Of a DNA stretch of 64,000 nucleotides, positions 35,340 to 44,310 are shown piece after piece. The position numbers and the translations under genes were made by a program. Source of the DNA: Bacteroidales bacterium (lineage in GTDB: Bacteria > Bacteroidota > Bacteroidia > Bacteroidales > Paludibacteraceae); NCBI GenBank assembly GCA_022783865.1, contig JALFYY010000012.1, positions 1 to 64,000 on the forward strand, written 5' to 3'. Each line of letters begins with the position of its first letter. Position 1 is the first letter of the stretch. The notes beneath the pieces were generated by a model that did not search any database, was not told the origin of the DNA, and saw nothing but the letters and a program-made list of their open reading frames with translations.

Positions 35340-36719
35340 TTACTCCAATTCTGATTTCATATTATCCAACGCTGTGCGGACTATCGCCTGCAAAGGCATT
35401 TTCGACGTGCAGACAAACTCGCACAAGGCAAAGTCCTCTGGGGCAACTTCGTATGCACCGAGACGCTCCATATTGTCGATGTTGCCGGCTATCATGGCTT
35501 TAATCAGGTATTCGGGGTAAATATCCATAGGGAATACCTTGTCATATTCGCCCGATACGATGATTGCGCGTCTGCCGCCTAACATACGGGCGTCAAACTT
35601 ATACTCTTTCTTGCCGAAGAAACTCTGATAACATTTTGAGTTGAGTATTTTCGTGAGGAAAGTGTTGCTTGCCGAGAAAGCATCAAAGCGGGGCATTGCC
35701 CAACCCATAAACTCATGTGTTTCCGATCCTTCGTCAATCACTGTGTATTGGTTGTCGTACGGACTTACGGTCTCGTCCAATGCCACTTGGTGTCCCGACA
35801 GCACGTTGCCTGCTATATATCTCAATGGCAATTCTGTGTGAACGTTGCAACTGAAAATGATGTTCACTGGCATACCGGGCAGTACATTGTAATATTTCGG
35901 ACTCACTGCCATCGGACCGGTCAGTGCTACCAGTTTCTGCATATCTACTATACCTTTGGTAAACAATCTGCCGATTACGGCAACGTCCTGAATATTCACG
36001 GTCCATACCGTCTCGCCTTTGTTCACTGCGTCCACGTGGTTAATCTGTACACCTACGTTACCTGCAGGGTGAGGACCGGCAAAATCAGTAATCTCTACAT
36101 TCTTCAAGCCTCTCAGTTCCGTCGATTTGCTGCCTGCACGCAAACCCAAGTGCACTTTGCCTGTCGTCATTTTCGCCAAGGCATTGATACCGGCTTGCAA
36201 ATCTTTGCTCTCGCCTTTCAGTACAAATTCGTAGTTGGGAGCCAATGGGGCAGAGTCGAAACCCGAAATAAATACGGACTTGGGTGTTACCGTCGGATTG
36301 GCAATCACATCGTACGGACGTTGCTTGATGTAACTCCAGATGCCGGCTTTCAGAAGCAGGGATTTTACTTCTTCGCCTGTCATTTCTGCTAAATTGCTTT
36401 CGTACTTCTCGTAGGCAATCGTTGGGTCTGCTTCAATGTTGATGGAGAGTACTTTACGGCGTTCTCCACGCACAATCTCTGTTACCGTTCCCGATACTGG
36501 AGAGGCGAACATCATGTCTGCAAACTGTTTGTCATGGAAGAGAGGAGTACCAGCCTTCACTGTTTCGCCTGCTTTCACCGTCAGTTTGGGGGTGATACCT
36601 GCGAAATGGTCTGGAACGATACGGAAAATCGCCGGGCGCATTGTGCTGCCGACTGTTTCTGCAGCCTTGCCGGTCATTTCGATATCTAAACCTTTGTTCA
36701 GTTTGATAACTTTATTCAT
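35340..36719 (-). CDS. nqrA: Na+-NQR subunit A
   Basis: 459-residue cytoplasmic quinone-site subunit without membrane helices. Biotinyl-lipoyl-like segment (KLTVKAGETVKAGTPLFHDK) near residues 45-65 and the RPYDVIANPTVTPKSVFISGFDSAPL motif are typical. First gene of the nqr run, with a promoter about 220 bases upstream. Confidence 0.96.
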   Translation of the reverse strand: MNKVIKLNKGLDIEMTGKAAETVGSTMRPAIFRIVPDHFAGITPKLTVKAGETVKAGTPLFHDKQFADMMFASPVSGTVTEIVRGERRKVLSINIEADPTIAYEKYESNLAEMTGEEVKSLLLKAGIWSYIKQRPYDVIANPTVTPKSVFISGFDSAPLAPNYEFVLKGESKDLQAGINALAKMTTGKVHLGLRAGSKSTELRGLKNVEITDFAGPHPAGNVGVQINHVDAVNKGETVWTVNIQDVAVIGRLFTKGIVDMQKLVALTGPMAVSPKYYNVLPGMPVNIIFSCNVHTELPLRYIAGNVLSGHQVALDETVSPYDNQYTVIDEGSETHEFMGWAMPRFDAFSASNTFLTKILNSKCYQSFFGKKEYKFDARMLGGRRAIIVSGEYDKVFPMDIYPEYLIKAMIAGNIDNMERLGAYEVAPEDFALCEFVCTSKMPLQAIVRTALDNMKSELE

Positions 36720-36939
36720 AACAGTTTATAATAATTAGTATTCTTTTTCTTGTTTATGGCTTTCCGGGTGTGTCCATCCGCCTTTCCTGGAGGAAAATGC
36801 GGATATTTGCTTACCGGCAATGTGTCTAAATTGTCACATTTTGTGGCAAATAGCAATCCTCCGCTCTTCTTAAAAAGAATGTAACTGATTGTCATTCATT
36901 TGTTTCTGATGTTCTAACATAAACACACCATTCAAACTG

Positions 36940-36969
36940 CAAAGATACAATAATTTTGTAACTTTCAAA
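36940..36969 (-). promoter_or_regulatory. nqr operon promoter and leader
   Basis: Minus strand TATCTTTG (36947-36940) with TTTG (36969-36966) 18 bases upstream, slightly shorter than usual. The predicted leader of about 210 nt (36720-36932) has no ORF but a hairpin TCCGC..CCT/AGG..GCGGA around 36778-36804. The rest of 36720-37091 shows only the pectate lyase terminator. Confidence 0.6.
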
Positions 36970-37032
36970 GCCTTATCGGTAAAAAATCACGGATATTTTT
37001 CTGACTTTACCCGGACATACTCTTTTAACACG

Positions 37033-37063
37033 AAAAAAACAGCATATTGCCTATGCTGTTTTT
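37033..37063 (-). terminator. bidirectional terminator after the pectate-lyase-like gene
   Basis: Perfect 7-bp stem CAGCATA/TATGCTG (37040-37046 with 37052-37058) with seven A on one side and five T on the other, so it ends minus-strand transcripts with a seven-T run. Confidence 0.85.
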
Positions 37064-37091
37064 CTACATTTATGCAGTTGGGCTATTGCTC

Positions 37092-39542
37092 TTATAGCCT
37101 TATTTTCCGATAATTATTCCCGTTAATCTGCAGAATATAAATACCGTGCTGCAACCCGCTTGTCGGCAAAATCCCGCTCATGCTTGAACCGGCTGTTTGT
37201 CCCGAAAGATGATACAATCGTAGTTGCCGTACGTTGCCGCCGTCTACTGTAATCTGATTGCCCTCTATTCTCACAATGTATTCGTTTGCTGCTACCGGTT
37301 CGAGTGCTGTTGACGGATTGATACCCAACAGATAATTGCAAGCATTCTCAATCAGTCCTACCGCCGTTTCTGTCAGATAGGCGGTCGAATATTCGCTCAC
37401 GCCGATCATCAGCATAGGTGCTTTTCTCGCCGTGCCGTTCATTTTCTCGCCCGTTTTTGCCTCTGCAATCACTGTCCCGTTGCCGTCTTGCGTCGTTGCC
37501 AAGGGCGTAATTTCGCAATTGTACCACTCCGTTATGCAAGTCACTGCATTGGTATTTACCTCGCTGAACAGTTCCGCCGTCATGCCCGATAAACCCTTGA
37601 AAATCGGGTGTTCCGCCGCAGTAATCACAATGCTCTTGTCCTGGGTGTTCTGTGGCAATCCCCAGTTCCAAACGGTATTCTTGAACATGAACGGTTTCAG
37701 CACAATCAGCGGCTTGTCTATGTCCCGTATGCTTTTCAATCCGGCAGCCGTACTGTTCGGTACGGGTGAAAGCACCACTAAGTCATATTCCGAATAGTCG
37801 TTTGTTTGCGTGGCGTCAAAAATGTCCACCGTAAATGCTTGGTTGCTGTTCAGTCGTTCCAATATCAGGTTGTCCGCATCCGAATTCGGGATTGTCACGT
37901 AAGCAATCTGCAAACTCGTGGCGTCTTTCACGGTGATATGCAGTGTCAATGTTTTCTCCGGCATGTCGCCTGTCGTGCTGATGGTCACTTTCCAAGTTCC
38001 GGTTGCTGTCGGTTTCCCGCTGAAAGTCAATGTCTTTGCTGTTTGATTTTCTGCCGCCTTTATGCCCGCAGGCAATGCCGTATAACTTACGCCCGTAGCG
38101 CCGCCTCCCCATTGCAATATGGTGGTAATCATGTTGTTGCCCAAACGAACGCTCTGTGTCAAACTGCCTTCTGTGCAAGTTAATGTGGCAGGGTAACTAA
38201 CGTCTGTGCCCGACTCATAGCAACCTAAATCAGGGGCTTTTCCCGAATAAGCCAGACCCACATCTGTTCCTGCATCTATCAATTTGCTTCCCTCTTGCAG
38301 GTGCATAAATGCCAATGTCGGTAACTCGCCGTTTTCTTTTCTGTCTGACAGAATTTCCGTTGTGTCAAGGCTCACGAAATCTTTGTCCGAAACGCTGATT
38401 CCGCTGGTGTTCCACGAGTTGTGGTCTGATGTTGTTTGGGTTTTGAATGAGTTGCTGCTCTTCGGTTTATAACTGATACAATTCCTTATCAGCAGTGTCC
38501 CCTTTGAGTTCTGAAAGCCGTAGTCCGAGCCGTTCTGATAGGCTGAGCAGTTATACACTGTCATCTCGCTTGCATTGTTGTTCTGGTCGAATCCTTTCAC
38601 CGTATTGCCGACTGCCAGACAATGTCTCACTTCCACTTTGTGAGCCGTTTCGCCGCCGCCTAATTTGAACCCGTTGCCGTTGCCCATGTTCGGATATTTG
38701 TCCAACGTAACCTTTACTTGGTTGCCGTCCGCATCGGTCACGGTTTTTCCGTTGCTGAACTGGTCGAACCATGCCTTGTCCTTCTCGTATCTGCCGTGTT
38801 TGCGCATGTCGTATGTTGCCGGACCGTTCTGATAACAAATGCAGTTCTCTATGATGGTTTTGCCGGTCGTGACTCTCTGGAAAAAGTCCCAACCGTCGTC
38901 CGAGTTGTTCCATGCGCGGCAACCGGTATAGGTGTTCGGTGCACCGTCATGTTGTTTGTCGGCAAATCCGTCAGCATTGCCGCCGAAGTCGCATGCCGTC
39001 AGGTTGCCCGATTTGTCCAATTGATAGTCAAAGTTGTCATGTGAGTCGCAGTTGATTATTTTGTTGTAGCCGCCCACCTTCATCTGGCAACCCGTATCTG
39101 CCGAACCGTAAATGTCCAAGTTCTCGAAAATGCAATAACTTCCCTCGTTGTACAGATTGTTTTTGCCCGAATAGCGCAGCGTCATGTCTTTGATATGTAC
39201 ATATTGGCAGTTACTGCTGATTTGTAGTCCGCGTGTACCGTAGTCGGTGTTTCTGAAGTCGAGTATCGCTGCTTCACCGGGGTAACCGGCTATCACGATA
39301 TAGGCGTTCGCAGTGCCTTTTTTCTTGTCTAGCTTCGTATTCCCCAAGTTGTATTGTCCACCCAAGAGGTACAGCGTGTCGCCGGCAGACGACAGACTGC
39401 TCAATCCTTTCGAGAACGAACATGGGGTGTTCTTTGCTGTCCCGTTGCCGTTTCCCGACGGTGACGCATAATAGGTCTTGCCCTGAACCAACAGACTTGT
39501 CCCTAAGAATAACAGTATAAATAGAATATTGCGTTTCATCAT
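37092..39542 (-). CDS. family 9 pectate-lyase-like right-handed beta-helix protein with T9SS-type tail
   Basis: 816-residue secreted protein. Signal peptide 1-21; beta-helix 23-450 with repeated IxNCxxxxN coils; calcium-site cluster D185 (CDFGGNADGFAD), D215, D216 and D219 (NNSDDGWDF), matching the D-DD-D pattern of PL9 lyases; a NGNGFKLGGG segment supplies a likely catalytic Lys. Residues about 455-535 look Ig/cadherin-like; about 540-740 resemble a ThuA/glutamine-amidotransferase-like domain (YDLVVLSPVP). The C-terminus (VRQLRLYHLSGQ, GIYILQINGNNYRKIRL) fits a type A type IX secretion sorting domain. Probably degrades pectin at the cell surface; activity is inferred. Confidence 0.8.
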   Translation of the reverse strand: MMKRNILFILLFLGTSLLVQGKTYYASPSGNGNGTAKNTPCSFSKGLSSLSSAGDTLYLLGGQYNLGNTKLDKKKGTANAYIVIAGYPGEAAILDFRNTDYGTRGLQISSNCQYVHIKDMTLRYSGKNNLYNEGSYCIFENLDIYGSADTGCQMKVGGYNKIINCDSHDNFDYQLDKSGNLTACDFGGNADGFADKQHDGAPNTYTGCRAWNNSDDGWDFFQRVTTGKTIIENCICYQNGPATYDMRKHGRYEKDKAWFDQFSNGKTVTDADGNQVKVTLDKYPNMGNGNGFKLGGGETAHKVEVRHCLAVGNTVKGFDQNNNASEMTVYNCSAYQNGSDYGFQNSKGTLLIRNCISYKPKSSNSFKTQTTSDHNSWNTSGISVSDKDFVSLDTTEILSDRKENGELPTLAFMHLQEGSKLIDAGTDVGLAYSGKAPDLGCYESGTDVSYPATLTCTEGSLTQSVRLGNNMITTILQWGGGATGVSYTALPAGIKAAENQTAKTLTFSGKPTATGTWKVTISTTGDMPEKTLTLHITVKDATSLQIAYVTIPNSDADNLILERLNSNQAFTVDIFDATQTNDYSEYDLVVLSPVPNSTAAGLKSIRDIDKPLIVLKPFMFKNTVWNWGLPQNTQDKSIVITAAEHPIFKGLSGMTAELFSEVNTNAVTCITEWYNCEITPLATTQDGNGTVIAEAKTGEKMNGTARKAPMLMIGVSEYSTAYLTETAVGLIENACNYLLGINPSTALEPVAANEYIVRIEGNQITVDGGNVRQLRLYHLSGQTAGSSMSGILPTSGLQHGIYILQINGNNYRKIRL

Positions 39543-39607
39543 CTTTATATCAATGTTTGATTGTTGTCATATTGTCGCTTTGTCATAAAGCATCTTTTTT
39601 CACGTTG

Positions 39608-39615
39608 CAAAATTA
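39608..39615 (-). promoter_or_regulatory. possible promoter of the pectate-lyase-like gene
   Basis: Minus-strand TAATTTTG matches TAnnTTTG, about 65 bases before the ATG; the -33 region has ATG rather than TTG at the expected spacing, so support is moderate. Confidence 0.45.
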
Positions 39616-39706
39616 CCGCAAAATCTCCTGGTTCATGTGTAAATATTGATATAAAACCTACTTTGATTTATCTGTTCTTTCATCTCTGACTAAGTATCAT
39701 CTGTCG

Positions 39707-39731
39707 GTATGCAGGCTTCTCGCCTGCATAC
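39707..39731. repeat. family B palindrome, perfect copy
   Basis: 10-bp perfect arms GTATGCAGGC/GCCTGCATAC around TTCTC, preceded by CTGTCG. Best preserved copy of the family. Confidence 0.7.
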
Positions 39732-39796
39732 ACAGTAAGTGTGCTTGGTACGATAATGCAATATTAACTATTAATTATTAACTATTAAATACCACG

Positions 39797-39873
39797 TAGC
39801 ATCCGTTCCCGTATCATTCCCGTACCATTCCCGTACGATTCCCGTACGATTGCCGTACCATTGCCGTACCATA
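39797..39873. repeat. seven-unit 11-bp array, CCCGTACCATT type
   Basis: TAGCATCCGTT, CCCGTATCATT, CCCGTACCATT, two CCCGTACGATT, GCCGTACCATT and GCCGTACCATA in one 11-bp register. Confidence 0.8.
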
Positions 39874-39929
39874 AAGCGTAGCATTATAGCACATCATCCT
39901 ACTCCATACATGCCTTTAAGCATCCATCC

Positions 39930-39973
39930 CCGCACTATTGCCGCACTATTACCGCACTATTGCCGCACAATAA
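39930..39973. repeat. four-unit 11-bp array, CCGCACTATTG type
   Basis: CCGCACTATTG, CCGCACTATTA, CCGCACTATTG and CCGCACAATAA, only 56 bases from the previous array but with a different unit. The rest of 39543-40092 has no credible gene. Confidence 0.75.
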
Positions 39974-39995
39974 TGCACCCCTCACCGAAACAAAA

Positions 39996-40020
39996 ATATG
40001 CAGGCGTCCTGCCTGCATAT
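39996..40020. repeat. perfect palindrome related to family B
   Basis: ATATGCAGGC/GCCTGCATAT around GTCCT, 72 bases before the end of the glycosyltransferase gene on the minus strand; could serve as that transcript's end. Confidence 0.6.
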
Positions 40021-40092
40021 AAGATATACGTTGTCAATCAATAACGGATTTGCATTCTTGTCCTTTGTCCGTCTCTATCGCCCGAAAATGGT

Positions 40093-42033
40093 TTATCTGC
40101 CTAAGAGGAAATGCAGCTTCAACCTCATCAGAGTGTATTTGATCAAACACCGATCCTTCTTCGACCGCCGGCGATTGTTGAACCTCTCTTTTATCAGGTC
40201 GAAAAGTGGGGTGGTGTCGTGTTTAACTGCTGTTGTAGAGGTAGGATTCATACGGTAATGATATCCGTTATACCGGATTAAGCGTATCTTCGGATGTTGT
40301 AACCATAAGTCCAAAGAAAATATCACATCCTCATAAATATGCCCTTCTGGAAATCTTATATCGTTGTCCTCGATGAAATCCCTGCGGTATAGTCTCGACC
40401 ATGGTGTGGTAAACTGGTATTTCCCGTGCGGATTGTGCTTCTTCAAAGTATTTCCGTCCTTGTCCACTCTTGTGTAACCGAATTGCACAATGTCATTGTT
40501 GTCGATTTCCGATAGAAGACGTTCATAAAAGTCAGGTGCTAAATAGTCATCCGCATCCACAAACGAAACATATTCTCCCTTTGCCGCTGTCAATGCTGTA
40601 TTGCGGGCTTTTGCTTGTCCGCTGTTCTCCTGACTGATAAGCTGAAAACGCTCGTCTTTGTCCACATACGATTGGGCTATATCCTTCGAGCGGTCAGTCG
40701 AACCGTCATCCACCAATATCACTTGCAGATGCTTGTAACTTTGCTCGGCAATCGAACTTAGACAACGCTCCAGATACCGTTCGGCATTGTATATCGGTAC
40801 TATCACGGACACGCAAGGGTCTGTTATGGATAGCATTATCTCCTCAAATTCTGATGCTTGTTCCTGTCTTGAGTAGCGTTCCTTGTATCTTGCCGTTTGT
40901 TGGGTATAGCCTTTTTCTTCCCATTCCCGGTATTTCTCCATGATAAAGGCTTTCAGTTCCTCTACGTTATGTGAGGCAATACCGGCTTGGCTGTGTCGGA
41001 TTGTATCAGCCAGACAACCCCTTGTGGCTGGTGTACAGATAATGGGCTTTTCGCATCCTATTGCCTCAAAAAACTTGGTTGTCATGATACCATGCGAACT
41101 GTGTTCCGTCTCTTCTTGAACCAATACAACACTGATGGCTGATTTCCGTAACAGAGTTTGTGCCTCTTCGCGTGGGATATAATCCCCTACGTTGCAGATA
41201 TCGTTGACTCCCGATTCTTCTGCCATACGCCGCAAAGGCTCGCACATATCTTTTTCTATATGGAAAACCAATCGGAAGCGTTCCTTGTCAATCTTTCCTT
41301 CTTTCAGTAGTGCTGCCGCAGCCTGTAGCAAATATATCGGATTTCGGAAAGTTAAATCATAGATACGACCGATATAGGAAATAATAAAGTCCGGCTGTCT
41401 TTCCTCCGTCTTGTAAAATATTTCCTCGTCATACCCGTTATAGATAACACATATGTACTCGTTAATTTCTGCTAACCAATCACTGTGCCAATCCGAAACG
41501 GTAGTTAGCATTCGGGCTTTGCGCAATGTCTTGTTGCGTTTCCGTATCATTCTCCTTTGATAACATCGGGTGATGAATTGCCCTGCTTTGCCCATACCCA
41601 AATGATGCACCATATAGCTGTCGGTTCCCCATTGCTCTATGATATCTCTCAAGTCCACCATGAGTGGCAATCCTGTTTCCTTGGCAATCAGTCGCGCTGT
41701 GCGTAACGGAAACTCGTTGAACGTACTGCACAGGATAATATCATATTGCTTGTCCCGAATCTGACGGCGGACGAACCGATGGAACATACTGTCCTTTCTG
41801 TCGAACAACTTGTCCGATAGCCATGCTGCTTTCTTGCGCCGTTTTCCCCCTTGATAATAGGGCATACTGTAGAATTGGCAATCTGGTACTACGTATGTTT
41901 CGCCTTCTATTTGTTCTGTCATTACGGTGATTTCCCAGCCGCGTTGCGTCAGGTGTTTGCATAGTTGCGTCATACGTTGCCCGTAGCTGGGTGCGCAGAA
42001 GCCGTCACATAATATCAGTAAGCGTTTTTGCAT
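40093..42033 (-). CDS. two-domain glycosyltransferase (GT4-like plus GT2)
   Basis: 646 residues. The N-terminal half (1-375) has the GT-B layout of GT4 enzymes (VDLRDIIEQW, TVSDWHSDWL, IYNGYDEEIF, EAIGCEKPIICTP). From about 408 a GT-A GT2 domain starts (VSVIVPIYNAERYLERCLSSIAEQSY, VDDGSTDRS, SFVDADDYLAPDFYE, with the DxD-like DAD). Both domains look intact, so two successive sugar transfers are possible. C-terminus is basic. It overlaps wecB by 19 bases, indicating coupled translation within a surface-polysaccharide unit. Confidence 0.85.
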   Translation of the reverse strand: MQKRLLILCDGFCAPSYGQRMTQLCKHLTQRGWEITVMTEQIEGETYVVPDCQFYSMPYYQGGKRRKKAAWLSDKLFDRKDSMFHRFVRRQIRDKQYDIILCSTFNEFPLRTARLIAKETGLPLMVDLRDIIEQWGTDSYMVHHLGMGKAGQFITRCYQRRMIRKRNKTLRKARMLTTVSDWHSDWLAEINEYICVIYNGYDEEIFYKTEERQPDFIISYIGRIYDLTFRNPIYLLQAAAALLKEGKIDKERFRLVFHIEKDMCEPLRRMAEESGVNDICNVGDYIPREEAQTLLRKSAISVVLVQEETEHSSHGIMTTKFFEAIGCEKPIICTPATRGCLADTIRHSQAGIASHNVEELKAFIMEKYREWEEKGYTQQTARYKERYSRQEQASEFEEIMLSITDPCVSVIVPIYNAERYLERCLSSIAEQSYKHLQVILVDDGSTDRSKDIAQSYVDKDERFQLISQENSGQAKARNTALTAAKGEYVSFVDADDYLAPDFYERLLSEIDNNDIVQFGYTRVDKDGNTLKKHNPHGKYQFTTPWSRLYRRDFIEDNDIRFPEGHIYEDVIFSLDLWLQHPKIRLIRYNGYHYRMNPTSTTAVKHDTTPLFDLIKERFNNRRRSKKDRCLIKYTLMRLKLHFLLGR

Positions 42034-43097
42034 AGTATTGCTATAATTTTGTCTGCCGCATGGCCGTCTCCGTATTCACTGATACAAGTCTCTGGCATTG
42101 TCAGATTTTTCACGGCGTTGACGATTCGTTCTGTATCTGTTCCTACTAATCGGTTCCAGCCTGTTGCTGTCGTTTCCACCCATTCTGTCTCTTCTCTCAT
42201 CGTAATGCAAGGCACACGGTGAAAATACGCCTCTTTCTGTACACCGCCCGAATCTGTCAATATACAGGCGGCATGCCTTTCCAATACCAACATGTCCAGA
42301 TAACTTACCGATTCGATGATGTGTAGCATTGTGGCTTCCCTCACCAACGATAACAATCTTTCCGACTGGTTGATCACACCCTTTGTCCTAGGGTGAAGGG
42401 GTAGAATCACAGGTGTTGTTATCCGGGCGAATGCCGACAATATATGGGCTAATTTCTCCTCGTCGTTGGTGGTCTCTGCTCTGTGGATAGTCGCTAAATA
42501 GTATTCCTTGTCCCGTATCCCTGATTGCTGCAATATTTCTGAATGTTCTTCCGCCTGCCGGGTAAAGAAAAGGGTGGCGTCTTGCATCACGTCGCCTGTG
42601 TGATATACTCCCTTTGTGATACCTTCTCGCCGTAAGTTCTCTATTGCTGTATGTGTCGGAGCGAACAAATACCGGCTGCGTCTGTCAGTTTCCGTGCGGT
42701 TGTATTCTTCTGCCATCTGATTGTTATAACTGCGTAACCCTGCTTCTATATGGATAATGGGAATTCCGCATTGTTCTGCTGCCAAAGCTCCTGCCAAGGT
42801 GGAGTTTGTGTCTCCATATACCATAACGTAGTCCGCTTTTCCACGTATATAAGGAACAATGGCGTCACGCATTTCTGTCACCGTACAACCGTTGCACGAC
42901 AAATGCCACCGTGGAGCAGGTATCTGCAATTCGTCGAAAAACACTTGGCTCATATTGTAGTCATAGTGCTGTCCCGTGTGTAATATCGTCTCTTCTATGG
43001 GCAATGACGATTGTGCATTGTGTTGCTGGATGGCATAACTCACAATGGCAGCTTTGATAAACTGCGGACGGGCTCCTATGATAGTAATGATACGCAT
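42015..43097 (-). CDS. wecB: UDP-N-acetylglucosamine 2-epimerase
   Basis: 360-residue non-hydrolysing epimerase making UDP-ManNAc for surface glycans. GARPQFIKAA at the N-terminus, TGQHYDYNMS, HIEAGLRSYN, DSGGVQKEA and CITMREETEWVET are diagnostic. Start 42 kb end overlaps the two-domain glycosyltransferase and lies 1 base after the DUF7033 gene. Confidence 0.95.
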   Translation of the reverse strand: MRIITIIGARPQFIKAAIVSYAIQQHNAQSSLPIEETILHTGQHYDYNMSQVFFDELQIPAPRWHLSCNGCTVTEMRDAIVPYIRGKADYVMVYGDTNSTLAGALAAEQCGIPIIHIEAGLRSYNNQMAEEYNRTETDRRSRYLFAPTHTAIENLRREGITKGVYHTGDVMQDATLFFTRQAEEHSEILQQSGIRDKEYYLATIHRAETTNDEEKLAHILSAFARITTPVILPLHPRTKGVINQSERLLSLVREATMLHIIESVSYLDMLVLERHAACILTDSGGVQKEAYFHRVPCITMREETEWVETTATGWNRLVGTDTERIVNAVKNLTMPETCISEYGDGHAADKIIAILCKNAY

Positions 43098-43098
43098 G

Positions 43099-44301
43099 TT
43101 ACCATTCTGTTTTCGAATAGTGCCGTAAGCCTTTTAGTAGTTTCAGATACAGGCTCTTATGGTAATTGTCTGCTTTGAAGATACTGTTGTGCCACAATAT
43201 ATTTATATCTCCGGCATAACGCCTTACTGTATCAAATAGTTGTTCGCAGAAGAAATACGCTTCGTCTTCCGTTTGCAGATTCATATAGTTTTCGTTGCTC
43301 AACGTACAGTCCATCACGGTTAACGGGTGCAATATCAGTCTGGTCAGTTCATATGTCTTCGGATTGATCCATCTCACGGCACGGGTAGTCTGTAACCGGA
43401 AGCCTGCTTGGTCGGCAAAACCCATTGTAAAATCGTCTGTTACGTCATTGTCCGCCAATAGCTGCATTTCGTCGATACTGCACTTCAGGTAGTGTGCACG
43501 GTGCATTGTATTTCCAAACTTCTCATCCTCAGGATGCGCTTTCCTCCAACTTTTGATACTTGCCTTTTTGTCATAATAACTCGAATGCAGTCCCAATAGC
43601 GAATCATGCGTTACGATGTATCTCTCCAAGTCTTTATAGTCTAATCCCCATAATCTGTATTGCGGATAGTCATATCCTTTGCCTGTGGTATGTTTGATAA
43701 AGAAAATACTTTCCGCTTTGCTTACCTTATGGTCTTCTTGTACCAGAAAACGGAACGTATAGGCAGGGTCTTGTTCTATATTCCAAAGCGCTTTCCATAC
43801 CGCATGTTTCTCACCTCTTGCTATGCCGCCTGCTATGCCTCTCAAATGTCTGTAATACGCAATGGTATCCACATCGTGTGTCAAATAGATATGGCTGTAT
43901 CGTGGTGCCGGAGGAGTTATATGCAGTAACTTGAGTAATATATGGGCGTATTCGTCCACCATCGCTATCTGTAGCCTGTTGTTCTTGCCCAATAGCGAAT
44001 ATTTTGCCACGAAACGCCCGTGTTCGTCTCTTTGCGTATTGATAAGTTCTTCGGCTCTGGAGATAAAGAAGAACGTATTGTAGATAATGTCCGTTCGTAC
44101 GATGTACGTCTTTCCTGCTTGCTCCACCGTCGGACGTTCCATACTCGGCTCTACTATTTCTTTGCCCAAATGTCCGTTGGGAACAATCACTGCTTTGTAT
44201 TGTTCCCACTCTTGCTCATTTGCCGTATAGCCCACTTGCTTGGCGGCTTCTTCGTTTCCATAAACAAGAAACAGACGAATGTAATTGATTATCTCTTCCA
44301 T
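43099..44301 (-). CDS. polysaccharide-deacetylase-like protein (DUF7033 type)
   Basis: 400 residues. An N-terminal domain of about 120 residues precedes a NodB-like domain: LTHDVDTIAYY (catalytic Asp and metal Asp), GLHSSYYDKK (metal His; the second His of the usual HxxxH is not clear) and TMGFADQAGFRLQT. Such proteins accompany glycosyltransferases in Bacteroidales O-antigen and capsule regions; deacetylation of a glycan is likely but unproven. Confidence 0.75.
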   Translation of the reverse strand: MEEIINYIRLFLVYGNEEAAKQVGYTANEQEWEQYKAVIVPNGHLGKEIVEPSMERPTVEQAGKTYIVRTDIIYNTFFFISRAEELINTQRDEHGRFVAKYSLLGKNNRLQIAMVDEYAHILLKLLHITPPAPRYSHIYLTHDVDTIAYYRHLRGIAGGIARGEKHAVWKALWNIEQDPAYTFRFLVQEDHKVSKAESIFFIKHTTGKGYDYPQYRLWGLDYKDLERYIVTHDSLLGLHSSYYDKKASIKSWRKAHPEDEKFGNTMHRAHYLKCSIDEMQLLADNDVTDDFTMGFADQAGFRLQTTRAVRWINPKTYELTRLILHPLTVMDCTLSNENYMNLQTEDEAYFFCEQLFDTVRRYAGDINILWHNSIFKADNYHKSLYLKLLKGLRHYSKTEW

Positions 44302-44310
44302 TGGTACTGG

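Noticed and set aside
28880..36719. Rnf complex instead of NQR
   Set aside because: NqrA-type first subunit, FMN motifs and cysteine positions match Na+-NQR; no RnfB or RnfC iron-sulfur subunits are present.
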